A stretch of 64,000 bases of DNA from Rhabdothermincola_A sp041688815 (GCA_041688815.1 JBDNHK010000007.1:1-64000); one strand, 5' to 3'. Shown: positions 42,570 to 50,504, counted from the first letter of the stretch. The notes: generated from the letters alone by a model not told the origin. Made by a program: numbers and translations.

Positions 42570-44794
42570 GCGAGCAGCCCCCCCACCTGGCCCCCGTCGA
42601 CCACCTCGGGGCCGCGCCCGGGCTCGACGCCCAACCCGAGGACGCCTACTTCGACGTCATGGCCACGGCGGCCGAGGACCACTGGTGGTACGAGGGGCGT
42701 CGTCGCCTCCTCGCCCAGCTCCTCGCCGGGCGCATCCGCCCCGACGCGATTGCCCTCGACGTCGGTTGTGGCACCTCCGAGACCCTCGCCGTCCTCGAAG
42801 GGCTCGGCGCCGCCGCCGCCGTCGGCACCGATCTCTCGTGGCACGCCCTCGGCCATGCCATCCGTCGGCACCCGCGCCCGCGGGTCCTGCGGGCCCTGGC
42901 CGAGCACCTTCCCTTCGCCGATGCCAGCGTGGGGGTGCTGGTCAGCATGGACGTGCTCGAGCACGTCGACGACGACGTCGCCGCCCTCGAGGAGTACGTG
43001 CGGGTGTGCCGGCCCGGGGCCACCGTGCTGTTCACCGTGCCGGCTTACCAGTGGCTGTGGAGCTCGCACGACGACTGGGCCGCCCACCGTCGGCGCTACA
43101 CCGCCACCGGTCTGCGCCGGGTGGGGCGCGAGGCCGGGCTCATCGTCGAGTCGTGCAGCTACTACTACTCGTTCCTCCTGCCGCCCGCCGCCGTCCTGCG
43201 ACGCACACCGCTGCGGCGGCTCATGCCGGCCACGGCCGAAGAATCGAGCTCGTTCAACCCGGCCGTCGACCGGGTGCTGGGTGCTCTGGCCGGCCTCGAA
43301 CGCCGGGTGCTGCGCCACACGTCGATCCCTTTCGGGCTCTCGATCGTTCTCGTGGGCCGCACCCCCGGTGGTGAGGTGCCGAGCCCGTCGCGAGGGCGCG
43401 GAGTGGGTCGGTCACGGGGGGCGACGTGGGCGGAAGCGGTGGGGTCGGAGCGTCGTGAGCGGTTGGCCCGTCAGGCGCGCGTGGCTCGACTGACCGTTCG
43501 TCGAGCCGCCCACCTGGCCGTGGTGAAGGTACGGGGTACCACCCTCGACGCCGAGCACCGCCGGGCCCTCGAGGAGCGGTTCGTCGTGCGCAGTGCCACC
43601 GACGTGGCGCGCGAGTTCGGGGAGATGAAGGGCGCGGTGATGAAACTCGGCCAGATGCTCGGCTTCGCCGCCGATGGGCTGCCCCCCGAGGCGCAGGCGG
43701 CGCTGGCCCAACTCCACCAGGACGTTCCGCCCATGGCGCCCAGCCTGGCCGAGCAGGTGATTCGTGACGAGCTCGGCGACGGTCCCGATGCCCTCTTCCT
43801 CGACTGGGATCCCATCCCGGTGGCGGCGGCGTCGATCGGTCAGGTCCACCGAGCGGTGATGCCCGACGGTCGCATCGTGGCCGTGAAGGTGCAGTACCCC
43901 GGCATCGACCGGGCCATCGCCAACGACCTCGACCAGGCCGACCGGCTCTACTCCCTGGCCGCCGGACTCGCTCTCCCCGGCCTCGACACCCATGCCCTCG
44001 TCGACGAGCTCCGGGCCCGCATGGCCGACGAGCTCGACTACCGCCACGAGGCGGCGGCGCAGACCGGTTTCGTCGACCGCTACGCCGGACACCCGTTCAT
44101 CCGAATCCCGCGGGTGATCCCGGAGCGCTCCGCGGCTCGGGTGCTCACGTCCGAGTGGGTCGGCGGGTCGACGTTCGACGTGTTCCGTTCGACCGCGCCG
44201 CCCGAGACCCGGCAGCGCGCCGCCGAGGTGATCTTCCGTTTCGTCCAGGGTTCGCTGCACGAACATCGGATCTTCAACGCCGACCCGCACCCCGGCAACT
44301 ACCGCTTCCACCCCGACGGCACCGTGACCTTCCTCGATTTCGGGCTGGTGAAGTCGTTCGAGGTGTCCGAATGGGAGGCGCTGGCCCCCGCCATCGACGA
44401 GGTGCTGGCGCACAACCGCGTCGGGGTCACCAAGGCCATGGAGGCGGCGGGCTTCCTGCACCGCGGCCACGGTCTCGATCCGGACCGTGTCTTCGAGGTG
44501 GTCAGTGCCCCCTACCGGGCTTATCTGAGCGACGACTTCACCTTCACCACCCGCTACGTGAGCGACGCGTTGGCGACCCTGCTCGACATTCGCGGACCGA
44601 ACCGTGACGTCATTGCCGCGCTCGACATGCCGGCCGGTTTCGTGCTCCTCGATCGGGTGGTGTGGGGCATGAGCGCGATGCTCGGTCGACTCGAGGGGCG
44701 CAACCGGTGGCGCGGCATCCTCCAGGAGTACCGGCAGGGGCGGGCTCCGGTCACGGCCCTCGGTCGGGCCGAGGCACAGTGGCGGCGAGGCTGA
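42566..44794 (+). CDS. methyltransferase fused to an ABC1/UbiB-family atypical kinase
   Basis: 742 residues in one frame from ATG 42566. Residues 1-265 form a class I methyltransferase (DHWWYEGRRRLL, LDVGCGTSETLAVLEG, VLEHVDDDVAAL). After an Arg/Gly-rich linker, residues about 318-742 form an ABC1 kinase-like domain with the KxGQ motif (VMKLGQMLG), A-rich loop AAASIGQVHRA, ExD (ADELDYRHE), ADPHPGNYRF and DFGLVK. ABC1 proteins support ubiquinone/menaquinone or lipid synthesis. I do not know this fusion. It may be a true bifunctional protein or two genes merged by an in-frame deletion. ATGA coupling to the upstream gene. Confidence 0.85.
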   Translation: MSEQPPHLAPVDHLGAAPGLDAQPEDAYFDVMATAAEDHWWYEGRRRLLAQLLAGRIRPDAIALDVGCGTSETLAVLEGLGAAAAVGTDLSWHALGHAIRRHPRPRVLRALAEHLPFADASVGVLVSMDVLEHVDDDVAALEEYVRVCRPGATVLFTVPAYQWLWSSHDDWAAHRRRYTATGLRRVGREAGLIVESCSYYYSFLLPPAAVLRRTPLRRLMPATAEESSSFNPAVDRVLGALAGLERRVLRHTSIPFGLSIVLVGRTPGGEVPSPSRGRGVGRSRGATWAEAVGSERRERLARQARVARLTVRRAAHLAVVKVRGTTLDAEHRRALEERFVVRSATDVAREFGEMKGAVMKLGQMLGFAADGLPPEAQAALAQLHQDVPPMAPSLAEQVIRDELGDGPDALFLDWDPIPVAAASIGQVHRAVMPDGRIVAVKVQYPGIDRAIANDLDQADRLYSLAAGLALPGLDTHALVDELRARMADELDYRHEAAAQTGFVDRYAGHPFIRIPRVIPERSAARVLTSEWVGGSTFDVFRSTAPPETRQRAAEVIFRFVQGSLHEHRIFNADPHPGNYRFHPDGTVTFLDFGLVKSFEVSEWEALAPAIDEVLAHNRVGVTKAMEAAGFLHRGHGLDPDRVFEVVSAPYRAYLSDDFTFTTRYVSDALATLLDIRGPNRDVIAALDMPAGFVLLDRVVWGMSAMLGRLEGRNRWRGILQEYRQGRAPVTALGRAEAQWRRG

Positions 44795-44798
44795 CCGC

Positions 44799-45368
44799 TC
44801 AGTCGACCAGGTCGACCAGGTCGTCGGTGTCGTCGTCGACCTGGTCGGTGTCGTCGTCGCCTCCGTCGGCAGTGGGGGCCCGGTAGGACTGGGCCAGCAG
44901 GAAGCCCTCGGCCCGTTCGGCCCGGTGGTAGCGGGCCACGAGCGCGTGGAAGGCCGGGGAGTGGTTGGCCTCGACCAGGTGAGCCAGTTCGTGCAGCAGC
45001 ACGTAGTCGAGGACGAACCGGGGCCAACCGACCATGCGGTCGGAGAGACGGATCTCGCCGGTACTCGGGGTGCAGGAGCCCCAACGGGTTCGTTGGTTGG
45101 AGACCCACCGCACCGAGTCGGGTCTGGGCAGGTCGAAGCGGCGGCTCAGATCGGCGGCCCGGGCCTGGAGGTCGGCGTCGCCGACCGGCCGCCGGCGGCG
45201 GTCGAGCCGGCCCACCAGCTCGTGGACGTACTGGTCGACCTCGCGACGCGACAGGCGGGCCGGGACCAGCACCCGGATGCGGCCGTCGACGACCTGGGCC
45301 TGCACGGTCTTGCGCCGTCTGGTGCTGCGCACGATCTCGATCGGGTATTCGCTGTAGGGAACGGCCAT
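44799..45368 (-). CDS. YgjP-like (DUF45) zinc metallopeptidase
   Basis: 189 residues from ATG 45368 (MAVPYSEYPIEIVRS). The core has RTRWGSCTPSTGEIRLSDRM and the zinc motif LHELAHLVEANHS (HExxH) with the downstream third His/Glu region (HRAERAEGFL). The C-terminus is a strongly acidic repeat (DDDTDQVDDDTDD...). The family has the SprT-like fold, with activity largely unknown. The basic and acidic ends may contact nucleic acids or partners. Convergent with the methyltransferase-ABC1 gene. Confidence 0.87.
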   Translation of the reverse strand: MAVPYSEYPIEIVRSTRRRKTVQAQVVDGRIRVLVPARLSRREVDQYVHELVGRLDRRRRPVGDADLQARAADLSRRFDLPRPDSVRWVSNQRTRWGSCTPSTGEIRLSDRMVGWPRFVLDYVLLHELAHLVEANHSPAFHALVARYHRAERAEGFLLAQSYRAPTADGGDDDTDQVDDDTDDLVDLVD

Positions 45369-45387
45369 GGGGGTCACCTGGGGAGGG

Positions 45388-45978
45388 TCAGATCTGGCTG
45401 GGGACGGTGAGCTCGTCGTCGTCGACGAGGACCAGTCGATCGCCGACCGTGAGGTGGTCGCCGTGGTGGGTGATCCAGCGCCCGCCGAGGTTGGGCATGC
45501 GTTCCCACGGCAGCCCGGCGTCGTGCTCGATGGCACCGATGACGCCGCCGTGGGTGATGACCAGGATGTCGCCGCCCCGGTACTCGGCGTCGATGCGGTC
45601 GAGCGCCCCCCGGGTCCGCTCCAGGAGTGTGGGGTGGTCCTCGTAACCTGGGGGCCGTCGATCGGTGGCCAGGTAGCCGGGGTACTGCTGCTCGATCTCG
45701 GCGCGGGTGAGGCCCTGCCACTCGCCGGCGTCGCGCTCGGCCAGGTCGGCGTCGACCACGACGGGGCCGACCCCGAGCTGCTCGGAGATGATGCGGGCGG
45801 TGTGGAGGGCCCGTTCGAGCGGTGACGCGCAGATGACGTCGACCGAGCCCACCCGGGCGGTGGCGTGGAACGCCTGCCGGTGGCCGAGGTCGGTGAGGGC
45901 GGGGTCGGCGCGGCCCTGCCAGCGTCCGGCGGCGTTCCATTCCGACTGGCCGTGGCGGACCAGGAGCATCTGCGTCAT
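45388..45978 (-). CDS. histidine phosphatase (phosphoglycerate-mutase-like)
   Basis: 196 residues from ATG 45978. LLVRHGQSEWNAAGRWQG carries the phospho-His, CASPLERALHTARI the second Arg, ERDAGEWQGLT the catalytic acid, and VITHGGVIGAI the second His. A cofactor-independent small phosphatase. The substrate could be glucosyl-3-phosphoglycerate or another small phosphate ester, and I cannot choose. Divergent from moaD. A TACGGT box 9 nt upstream supports the start. Confidence 0.87.
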   Translation of the reverse strand: MTQMLLVRHGQSEWNAAGRWQGRADPALTDLGHRQAFHATARVGSVDVICASPLERALHTARIISEQLGVGPVVVDADLAERDAGEWQGLTRAEIEQQYPGYLATDRRPPGYEDHPTLLERTRGALDRIDAEYRGGDILVITHGGVIGAIEHDAGLPWERMPNLGGRWITHHGDHLTVGDRLVLVDDDELTVPSQI

Positions 45979-45987
45979 CGGCCCCGG

Positions 45988-45993
45988 ACCGTA
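45988..45993 (-). promoter_or_regulatory. -10 element (TACGGT) for the histidine phosphatase
   Basis: On the minus strand TACGGT ends 9 nt before the ATG at 45978. Confidence 0.35.
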
Positions 45994-46024
45994 CTCGCCC
46001 GATGGGACACGACCGTCGACCACC

Positions 46025-46030
46025 TAGCAT
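46025..46030 (+). promoter_or_regulatory. -10 element (TAGCAT) for moaD
   Basis: TAGCAT ends 6 nt before the GTG at 46037, matching the leaderless pattern. Confidence 0.45.
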
Positions 46031-46036
46031 CGTGCG

Positions 46037-46291
46037 GTGCCTCGTCTCCGACTCTTCGCCGCCGCCCGCGACGCCGCGGGCACGGCGCGAGCCGAGGTCT
46101 CGGGGGCCACGGTCGGCGAGGTTCTCGCCGCCGCCACGCAGCGCTACGGCGTCGATTTCGCAACCGTGGTCGCCCACAGTCGGGTGTGGCGCAACGGCGA
46201 GCCGGCCGACACCGATGAGTCCGTGGGGCCCGACGACGAGGTCGCGATTCTCCCTCCGGTGTCGGGTGGGTCGTTCTCGGAGGATCGGTGA
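46037..46291 (+). CDS. MoaD/ThiS-family sulfur carrier with C-terminal extension
   Basis: 84 residues with the ubiquitin-like fold (LRLFAAARDAAGTARAEV, VWRNGEPADTDESVGPDDEVAILPPVSGG). The activatable di-glycine is not terminal: six residues (SFSEDR) follow GG. Classical MoaD needs a free C-terminal glycine for adenylation and thiocarboxylation, so this one must be trimmed or act differently. It overlaps the downstream membrane-protein gene by 4 bp. A normal function in molybdopterin synthesis is plausible but not shown. Confidence 0.8.
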   Translation: MPRLRLFAAARDAAGTARAEVSGATVGEVLAAATQRYGVDFATVVAHSRVWRNGEPADTDESVGPDDEVAILPPVSGGSFSEDR

Positions 46292-47220
46292 GCGTCACCG
46301 GCACGACGCAGGACCGGGGTGGCCGGTTTCGCACCACGCGTGGCGGCGGCCGAAGCGGCCGTCGCCCCCCGGACTCGGCGGATGGCCCTGTCGCCGGCGC
46401 CGAGGTCTCGTCAGCGCCGCACCGGAGCGCGTCGACCTGGGTGGAACGGGTCGTGGCCGGCCCCCGACCGGCGGGTCGGCGCGGGCGGTTCGGTCTGGTG
46501 TGGTTCGTCGTCGCGGCGGCGGCCGCCGCCATCGGATTGTTGGCCCTGGCCCTGGTTTTCGCCGCCGTTGCCGGAGTTGCCGCCCTGCAGACCGTGGCGG
46601 CGTGGACACGGGACCGCAAGCCCCCCGTGCAGCTCGTGGCGGGTGCGGTCGCAGTGGCCCTGCCGCTCGCGGCGGCGTTCGGGATCGCCCTGGTCGGGGC
46701 CCTCACGCTCGTCGCCGTCGCCGCCGCGCTGGTGGCGGCCATGTTGGCCGATCTGCCGGCGCGCCGGGCCCGGCGCGCCGGGCGACCCCCGGTGCTGGCG
46801 CTGGCCGGTCTCACGCTGCGGTGCGGGCTCTTCCCAGGGCTGGTCGCCGCCTCGGCTGTGCTCGTGGCCCGCACCGACACCACCGCGTTCTTCATCTTGC
46901 TGATCCTCGTCAGCGTGTACGAGGTCGGCAGTTACCTGGTGGGCACCGGCGCCGCCTCCCGGGTCGAAGGCCCGTTGGCCGGGATGGCGGCGGCGATGGT
47001 CCTCACGTTCGCTCTCTCGGTGTTCCAGTTCGGTCCCTTCGACAGCACGGCGGCGTGGGTCTTCGGAGGATTGGTGGTCGTCACTGCCCCGCTCGGACCG
47101 ATCGTGGCGTCCACGCTGGCGCCCGACGCGTCGGTGGCCGGTCCCGGTCTCCGCCGTCTCGACTCGTGGATGCTCGCCGCTCCCCTGTGGGCCTGGATGC
47201 TCTGGGGCTACATGAGCTGA
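46288..47220 (+). CDS. divergent CdsA-like membrane protein
   Basis: 310 residues from GTG 46288. A 65-residue Gly/Arg-rich cytoplasmic N-terminus precedes about seven hydrophobic helices. The C-terminus (LRRLDSWMLAAPLWAWML) recalls the end of phosphatidate cytidylyltransferase (LDR.DS...), and VYEVGSYLVG recalls its DTGAY.VG motif, but the catalytic Asp/Lys positions (DTGAY, PKKTWEG) are not conserved. It is probably a non-catalytic or diverged relative. Coupled to the MoaD-like gene, for no clear reason. Confidence 0.55.
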   Translation: MSVTGTTQDRGGRFRTTRGGGRSGRRPPDSADGPVAGAEVSSAPHRSASTWVERVVAGPRPAGRRGRFGLVWFVVAAAAAAIGLLALALVFAAVAGVAALQTVAAWTRDRKPPVQLVAGAVAVALPLAAAFGIALVGALTLVAVAAALVAAMLADLPARRARRAGRPPVLALAGLTLRCGLFPGLVAASAVLVARTDTTAFFILLILVSVYEVGSYLVGTGAASRVEGPLAGMAAAMVLTFALSVFQFGPFDSTAAWVFGGLVVVTAPLGPIVASTLAPDASVAGPGLRRLDSWMLAAPLWAWMLWGYMS

Positions 47221-47329
47221 GCCCCGGGTGCGAGGAGCCCATGGAGGGCGTCGGGCGGCTCCCGCCGACCGGGGGGCGTGCACTCTGGGGCGCCGACGAG
47301 CGCCGCCTCGGGCGGGCAGGAGACCTTCC

Positions 47330-47887
47330 ATGACTCGAGAGACCGACAGCAGTGACGCCACGACCGGGTCCGGGCCAGGGCCCGTCGACCTGACCAGTCT
47401 CTCGCTGGCCGAGCTGCGCCGGCGTCGCGACGCGGCGGTCGACGCTGAGACCGGTCTGTCGTACCTGCGTCGTCTGGTTCAGGGTCCGCTCGATCTGGCG
47501 CGAGCCGAGCTCGACCATTGCGCCGCCGGCGAGCATCGTGACCTGGCCGCGATGGTCGAGCAACTCCCCGAGGTGCTCACCGAGACGGGGCGCGGCGGGG
47601 CGGGCGGCCGCCTGCCTCTTTCCCTCGATCCGAGCTCGGTCGACCCCGAGCTGTCCGACGAGCTGACGCGCGTCACCGATGGTGGGGCGGCCGTGGCCGG
47701 CCTGCCCGAAAAGACGAACGACGAGCTCGCGGCCTTGGCCAGCGACCTCGACGATCTCGAGCGGAGGGTCTCGGCTCGTCGCAAGGGCCTTCACCGCGAG
47801 ATCGACGCCTTCGACGCGGAGTTGGCCGAGCGCGACCGCCGCGGTGGCGCCACCGTCGAGGGCGCGCTGTCAGCCCGTTTGGAGTGA
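47330..47887 (+). CDS. RsiG-like c-di-GMP-binding anti-sigma factor
   Basis: 185 residues from ATG 47330. Residues near 43-58 match exactly the RsiG c-di-GMP motif E-x3-S-x2-R-x3-Q-x3-D (ETGLSYLRRLVQGPLD). A second copy near the C-terminus reads ERRVSARRKGLHREID: E, S, R and D are kept and Gln is replaced by His. RsiG of Streptomyces holds the sigma factor WhiG when c-di-GMP bridges its coiled-coil helices. The helices are present here: residues 25-80 and 135-175 are helical and charged. No whiG is in the window. This gene was formerly annotated 'aerial mycelium formation protein'. Confidence 0.85.
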   Translation: MTRETDSSDATTGSGPGPVDLTSLSLAELRRRRDAAVDAETGLSYLRRLVQGPLDLARAELDHCAAGEHRDLAAMVEQLPEVLTETGRGGAGGRLPLSLDPSSVDPELSDELTRVTDGGAAVAGLPEKTNDELAALASDLDDLERRVSARRKGLHREIDAFDAELAERDRRGGATVEGALSARLE

Positions 47888-47944
47888 CGCTTCGCCGGTT
47901 CCGGTCGCGCCGGTTCGACCCCCGCCAATTCAACGACGCACCAC

Positions 47945-47950
47945 TAGCCT
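47945..47950 (+). promoter_or_regulatory. -10 element (TAGCCT) for mshA
   Basis: TAGCCT ends 6 nt before the GTG at 47957, matching the leaderless pattern. Confidence 0.45.
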
Positions 47951-47956
47951 GATCTG

Positions 47957-49171
47957 GTGCGTTCCCTGGCCGTGCTCTCGCTGCACACGTCCCCATTGGC
48001 CCAGCCTGGTTCGGGTGACTCCGGCGGCATGAACGTCTACGTCCGCGAGCTGGTGGCGGCGCTGGCCCAGGCCGGGGTGCGCACCGAGGTCTACGTGCGG
48101 CGGTGGGCGCCGGATCTGCCCGACGTGGTCGATGTCGAGCCGGGTTTCCGGGTCGTCCACGTCGAAGCCGGCCCGATCGACCTGGCCAAGGAGCAGCTCC
48201 CCGACATCGTCGACGCCTACACCGAGGCCGTGGCCCGGCACCTCACGCGGCGCGACGGGCCCGACGCCCTCCATGCCAACTACTGGCTGTCGGGTCTGGC
48301 CGGGCACCGGCTCAAGCACGAGCTGTCATTGCCCCTGGTGTCCACCTTCCACACCCTGGCCCGGGTGAAGGCCGACACCGGTGACGCCGAGCCGGCGCAC
48401 CGGGTGGAGGCCGAGACCGAGGTCATCGCCTGCTCCGACGCCATCCTGGCCAACAGCCAGGCCGAGGCCACCCAGCTCGTCGAGCTCTACGGCGCCCGGT
48501 CCGAGCGCATCGAGATCGTTCCTCCCGGTGTCGACCACGCGTTCTTCTCTCCCGGTGACCGTGGTGGGGCCCGCGCGGCGCTGGGTCTCGGCTCCCACCC
48601 CGTTCTGCTCTTCGTGGGTCGTATCCAGCCCCTCAAGGGCGTGGGGGTGGCCATCGAGGCCCTGGCCGCGTTGTCGGCCACCCACCCCGATGCCGTGCTG
48701 GTCGTGGTGGGTGGGCCCAGCGGCGTGGAGGGCGATGCCGAGCAGGCCGCCGCGCTCGAGCTGGTGGCGCGCCTCGGGCTGGGAGATCGGGTGCGGTTCG
48801 TTGCGCCCCAACCCCACCACCTGCTGTCCACGTACTACCGCGCCGCCGACGTGTGTGTGGTGCCCAGCCGTTCCGAGTCGTTCGGTCTCGTCGCCCTCGA
48901 AGCGGGTGCGTGCGGCACCCCGGTGGTGGCCGCCGCCGTCGGTGGCCTGCTCACGCTGGTCGACGACGGGGTCACCGGCCTTCTGGTCGACACCCGCGAC
49001 CCCGCGGACTACGCCGTCGCCGTGACCGAGATCCTCGATCACCCGGCCCGTGCTGCTGCGATGGCCGCTGCGGCGGCCGAGCGGGCCCGCGGGTACACGT
49101 GGTCCACCAGCGCGGCGCGCCTGCGCCGGCTCTACGCCGACGTCACCGCCCGCGAGCCGGTGCGGTGCTGA
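47957..49171 (+). CDS. mshA: D-inositol-3-phosphate glycosyltransferase (mycothiol synthesis)
   Basis: 404 residues, GT4 family. N-terminal LHTSPLAQPGSGDSGGMNVYV is the MshA inositol-phosphate binding region, then HANYWLSG and STFHTLARVK. The C-terminal UDP-GlcNAc domain has FVGRIQPLKGVGVA and SRSESFGLVALEAGACGTPVVA. It joins GlcNAc to 1-L-inositol-1-phosphate, the first step to mycothiol, the actinobacterial thiol. It is followed by a ybjN gene, the same order as in mycobacteria (Rv0486-Rv0487). Confidence 0.95.
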   Translation: MRSLAVLSLHTSPLAQPGSGDSGGMNVYVRELVAALAQAGVRTEVYVRRWAPDLPDVVDVEPGFRVVHVEAGPIDLAKEQLPDIVDAYTEAVARHLTRRDGPDALHANYWLSGLAGHRLKHELSLPLVSTFHTLARVKADTGDAEPAHRVEAETEVIACSDAILANSQAEATQLVELYGARSERIEIVPPGVDHAFFSPGDRGGARAALGLGSHPVLLFVGRIQPLKGVGVAIEALAALSATHPDAVLVVVGGPSGVEGDAEQAAALELVARLGLGDRVRFVAPQPHHLLSTYYRAADVCVVPSRSESFGLVALEAGACGTPVVAAAVGGLLTLVDDGVTGLLVDTRDPADYAVAVTEILDHPARAAAMAAAAAERARGYTWSTSAARLRRLYADVTAREPVRC

Positions 49172-49208
49172 CCACCATCTGACCCACACCGATCCACGAG
49201 GGAGAACC

Positions 49209-49676
49209 ATGGCCGACGAGATCGCCGATGTCGCGACCCTCGACGCGCTCGAGGGCCGCATCGACGCCTGGCTTCGTTCCGAGCTCGCTGAGAACGCGGT
49301 GGTGGCCGCGGTCGAGCGGGGCGAACCGGGAGAGCGCCGGTGGTACGTGCGGGTGCGGGGTGAGGCCAAGGACGTGTTCAGCATCTGGTTCACGCTGCGC
49401 CAGCGCACGCTGCACTACGAGACCTACGTGATGCCAGCACCCGAGGAGAACCAGGGGCAGTTCTACGAGCACCTCCTGCGCCGCAACCGCCACCTGAGCG
49501 GGGCCACGTTCTGCATCGGCGAGGAGGACGCGGTGTTCCTCGAAGGCAGCCTCGGTGTCCACGCCGTCGACGAGGGTGAGCTGGACCGGATCCTGGGCAC
49601 GGTCTACGCGTCGGTCGAGCGGTACTTCCTCCCGGCTCTGCGTATCGGTTACGCCTCGCGCTTCACCGAACTCTGA
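49209..49676 (+). CDS. YbjN-domain protein (type III secretion chaperone-like fold)
   Basis: 155 residues from ATG 49209 with a GGGAGAA ribosome-binding site. One YbjN/CesT-like alpha/beta domain: RRWYVRVRGEAKDVFSIWFTLRQRTLHYETYV, then FYEHLLRRNRHLSGATFCIGEEDAVFLEG. No catalytic residues are known. Its constant position behind mshA suggests a role linked to thiol or redox homeostasis. The function is not established. Confidence 0.82.
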   Translation: MADEIADVATLDALEGRIDAWLRSELAENAVVAAVERGEPGERRWYVRVRGEAKDVFSIWFTLRQRTLHYETYVMPAPEENQGQFYEHLLRRNRHLSGATFCIGEEDAVFLEGSLGVHAVDEGELDRILGTVYASVERYFLPALRIGYASRFTEL

Positions 49677-49689
49677 CGTCAGCATCATT

Positions 49690-49782
49690 TTCAGATCTTT
49701 TCATTGCATTTGATTGTCTCAGGTTCTACGGTGGCGACAGCTCGGGTCGCCGACCGATCGGGGAAGACGGTCGGCGCCCGAG
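49690..49782. other. AT-rich segment followed by a strong 15-bp hairpin, no ORF
   Basis: In the 175-bp gap between ybjN and vapC, bases 49686-49715 are unusually AT-rich for this genome (tttcagatcttttcattg...). They are followed by CTCGGGTCGCCGACCG (49741-49756) pairing with CGGTCGGCGCCCGAG (49768-49782), a 15-bp stem with one bulge and an 11-nt loop, then cctttccc. It may be the mshA-ybjN terminator, or a promoter plus small structured RNA. Nothing codes here. Confidence 0.5.
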
Positions 49783-49851
49783 CCTTTCCCACTGCGGCTG
49801 GATCACTTCGCCGAGAGGGTCCGGTCCGGGCGCCGGTGGCCGACGCCCGGC

Positions 49852-50259
49852 TCAGCGACCGGGATGGGCAACGGGCACGACCGTGAGATCGATGATGCCG
49901 GAGAAGTCGCGCGGGTTGCAGGTGTGCAGCGGGAGGTCGTGGGCGATGCACACCGAGGCGATCATGGCGTCATAGGCCCGCGCCGCCGGCTTACGCCCGG
50001 CTGCCCTCAGTGAGGCGGCGACCTGACCGAAGCTGCGGGCGGCGGCGGCATCGAACGGCAGCGGGTCGAAGTCAGCTTCGGCCTGTTGGAGGTGGGCCTG
50101 GCGGGCCGCCCGCTCGCTCTCCACCGCCGCCACCAGCGGTCCGACCGACAGCTCGGCCAGGGTGATCGCCGTGATCAGCGGCTCGGTGGGTAACGATGCC
50201 GGGTCGCTGATCCGCCCGAGCAGGATGAGCGTGCTCGTGTCGAGCACTCCTCGGGCCAT
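49852..50259 (-). CDS. PIN-domain toxin (VapC-like) of a Phd-VapC module
   Basis: 135 residues from ATG 50259. PIN acidic residues are at GVLDTSTLILLG (Asp), ITAITLAELSVGPL (Glu), ARAYDAMIASVCIAHD (Asp) and the C-terminal TCNPRDFSGI (Asp). All four metal positions are present, so it should be an active RNase. The ATG overlaps the antitoxin stop by 1 nt. Confidence 0.9.
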   Translation of the reverse strand: MARGVLDTSTLILLGRISDPASLPTEPLITAITLAELSVGPLVAAVESERAARQAHLQQAEADFDPLPFDAAAARSFGQVAASLRAAGRKPAARAYDAMIASVCIAHDLPLHTCNPRDFSGIIDLTVVPVAHPGR

Positions 50260-50495
50260 CAGATCGACGCGTCGATCGTGTTGTCGATGTCCGACCGGAG
50301 CTGGTCGGGGTCGACCACGGGGAGGCGCCGTCGCCGTTCCCTCAGCTCATCGAGCAGGAGGGGTGGTGCGGGCAGGGCGGTCAGGTGCGCGACCGGCCGA
50401 CCGGCCCGAGTGATCGTCACCCGCTCGCCCTGCTGGGCGCGCTCGACCACCTCACCGCCGTGGTTGCGCAGGTCTCGGATGGACACGTTGGACAC
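50259..50495 (-). CDS. Phd/YefM-family antitoxin
   Basis: 78 residues from GTG 50495. NVSIRDLRNHGGEVVERAQQGERVTITRAGRPVAHL is the full Phd/YefM DNA-binding and dimer domain. The C-terminal part (LLLDELRERRRRLPVVDPDQLRSDIDNTIDASI) would wrap the PIN toxin. A perfect palindrome lies directly upstream for autorepression. Confidence 0.9.
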   Translation of the reverse strand: MSNVSIRDLRNHGGEVVERAQQGERVTITRAGRPVAHLTALPAPPLLLDELRERRRRLPVVDPDQLRSDIDNTIDASI

Positions 50496-50504
50496 CCGGT
50501 CAAG

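Noticed and set aside
44804..44870. gtcgac/gtcgtc-rich tandem repeats
   Set aside because: They encode the acidic C-terminal tail of the YgjP-like protein, so no separate element is needed.
49793..49806. 14-nt match to the end of 16S rRNA (tgcggctggatcac), and ggatcacctcc at 11315-11325
   Set aside because: The flanks do not match rRNA. They look like chance strings, although the second one is next to a ribosome-binding site.
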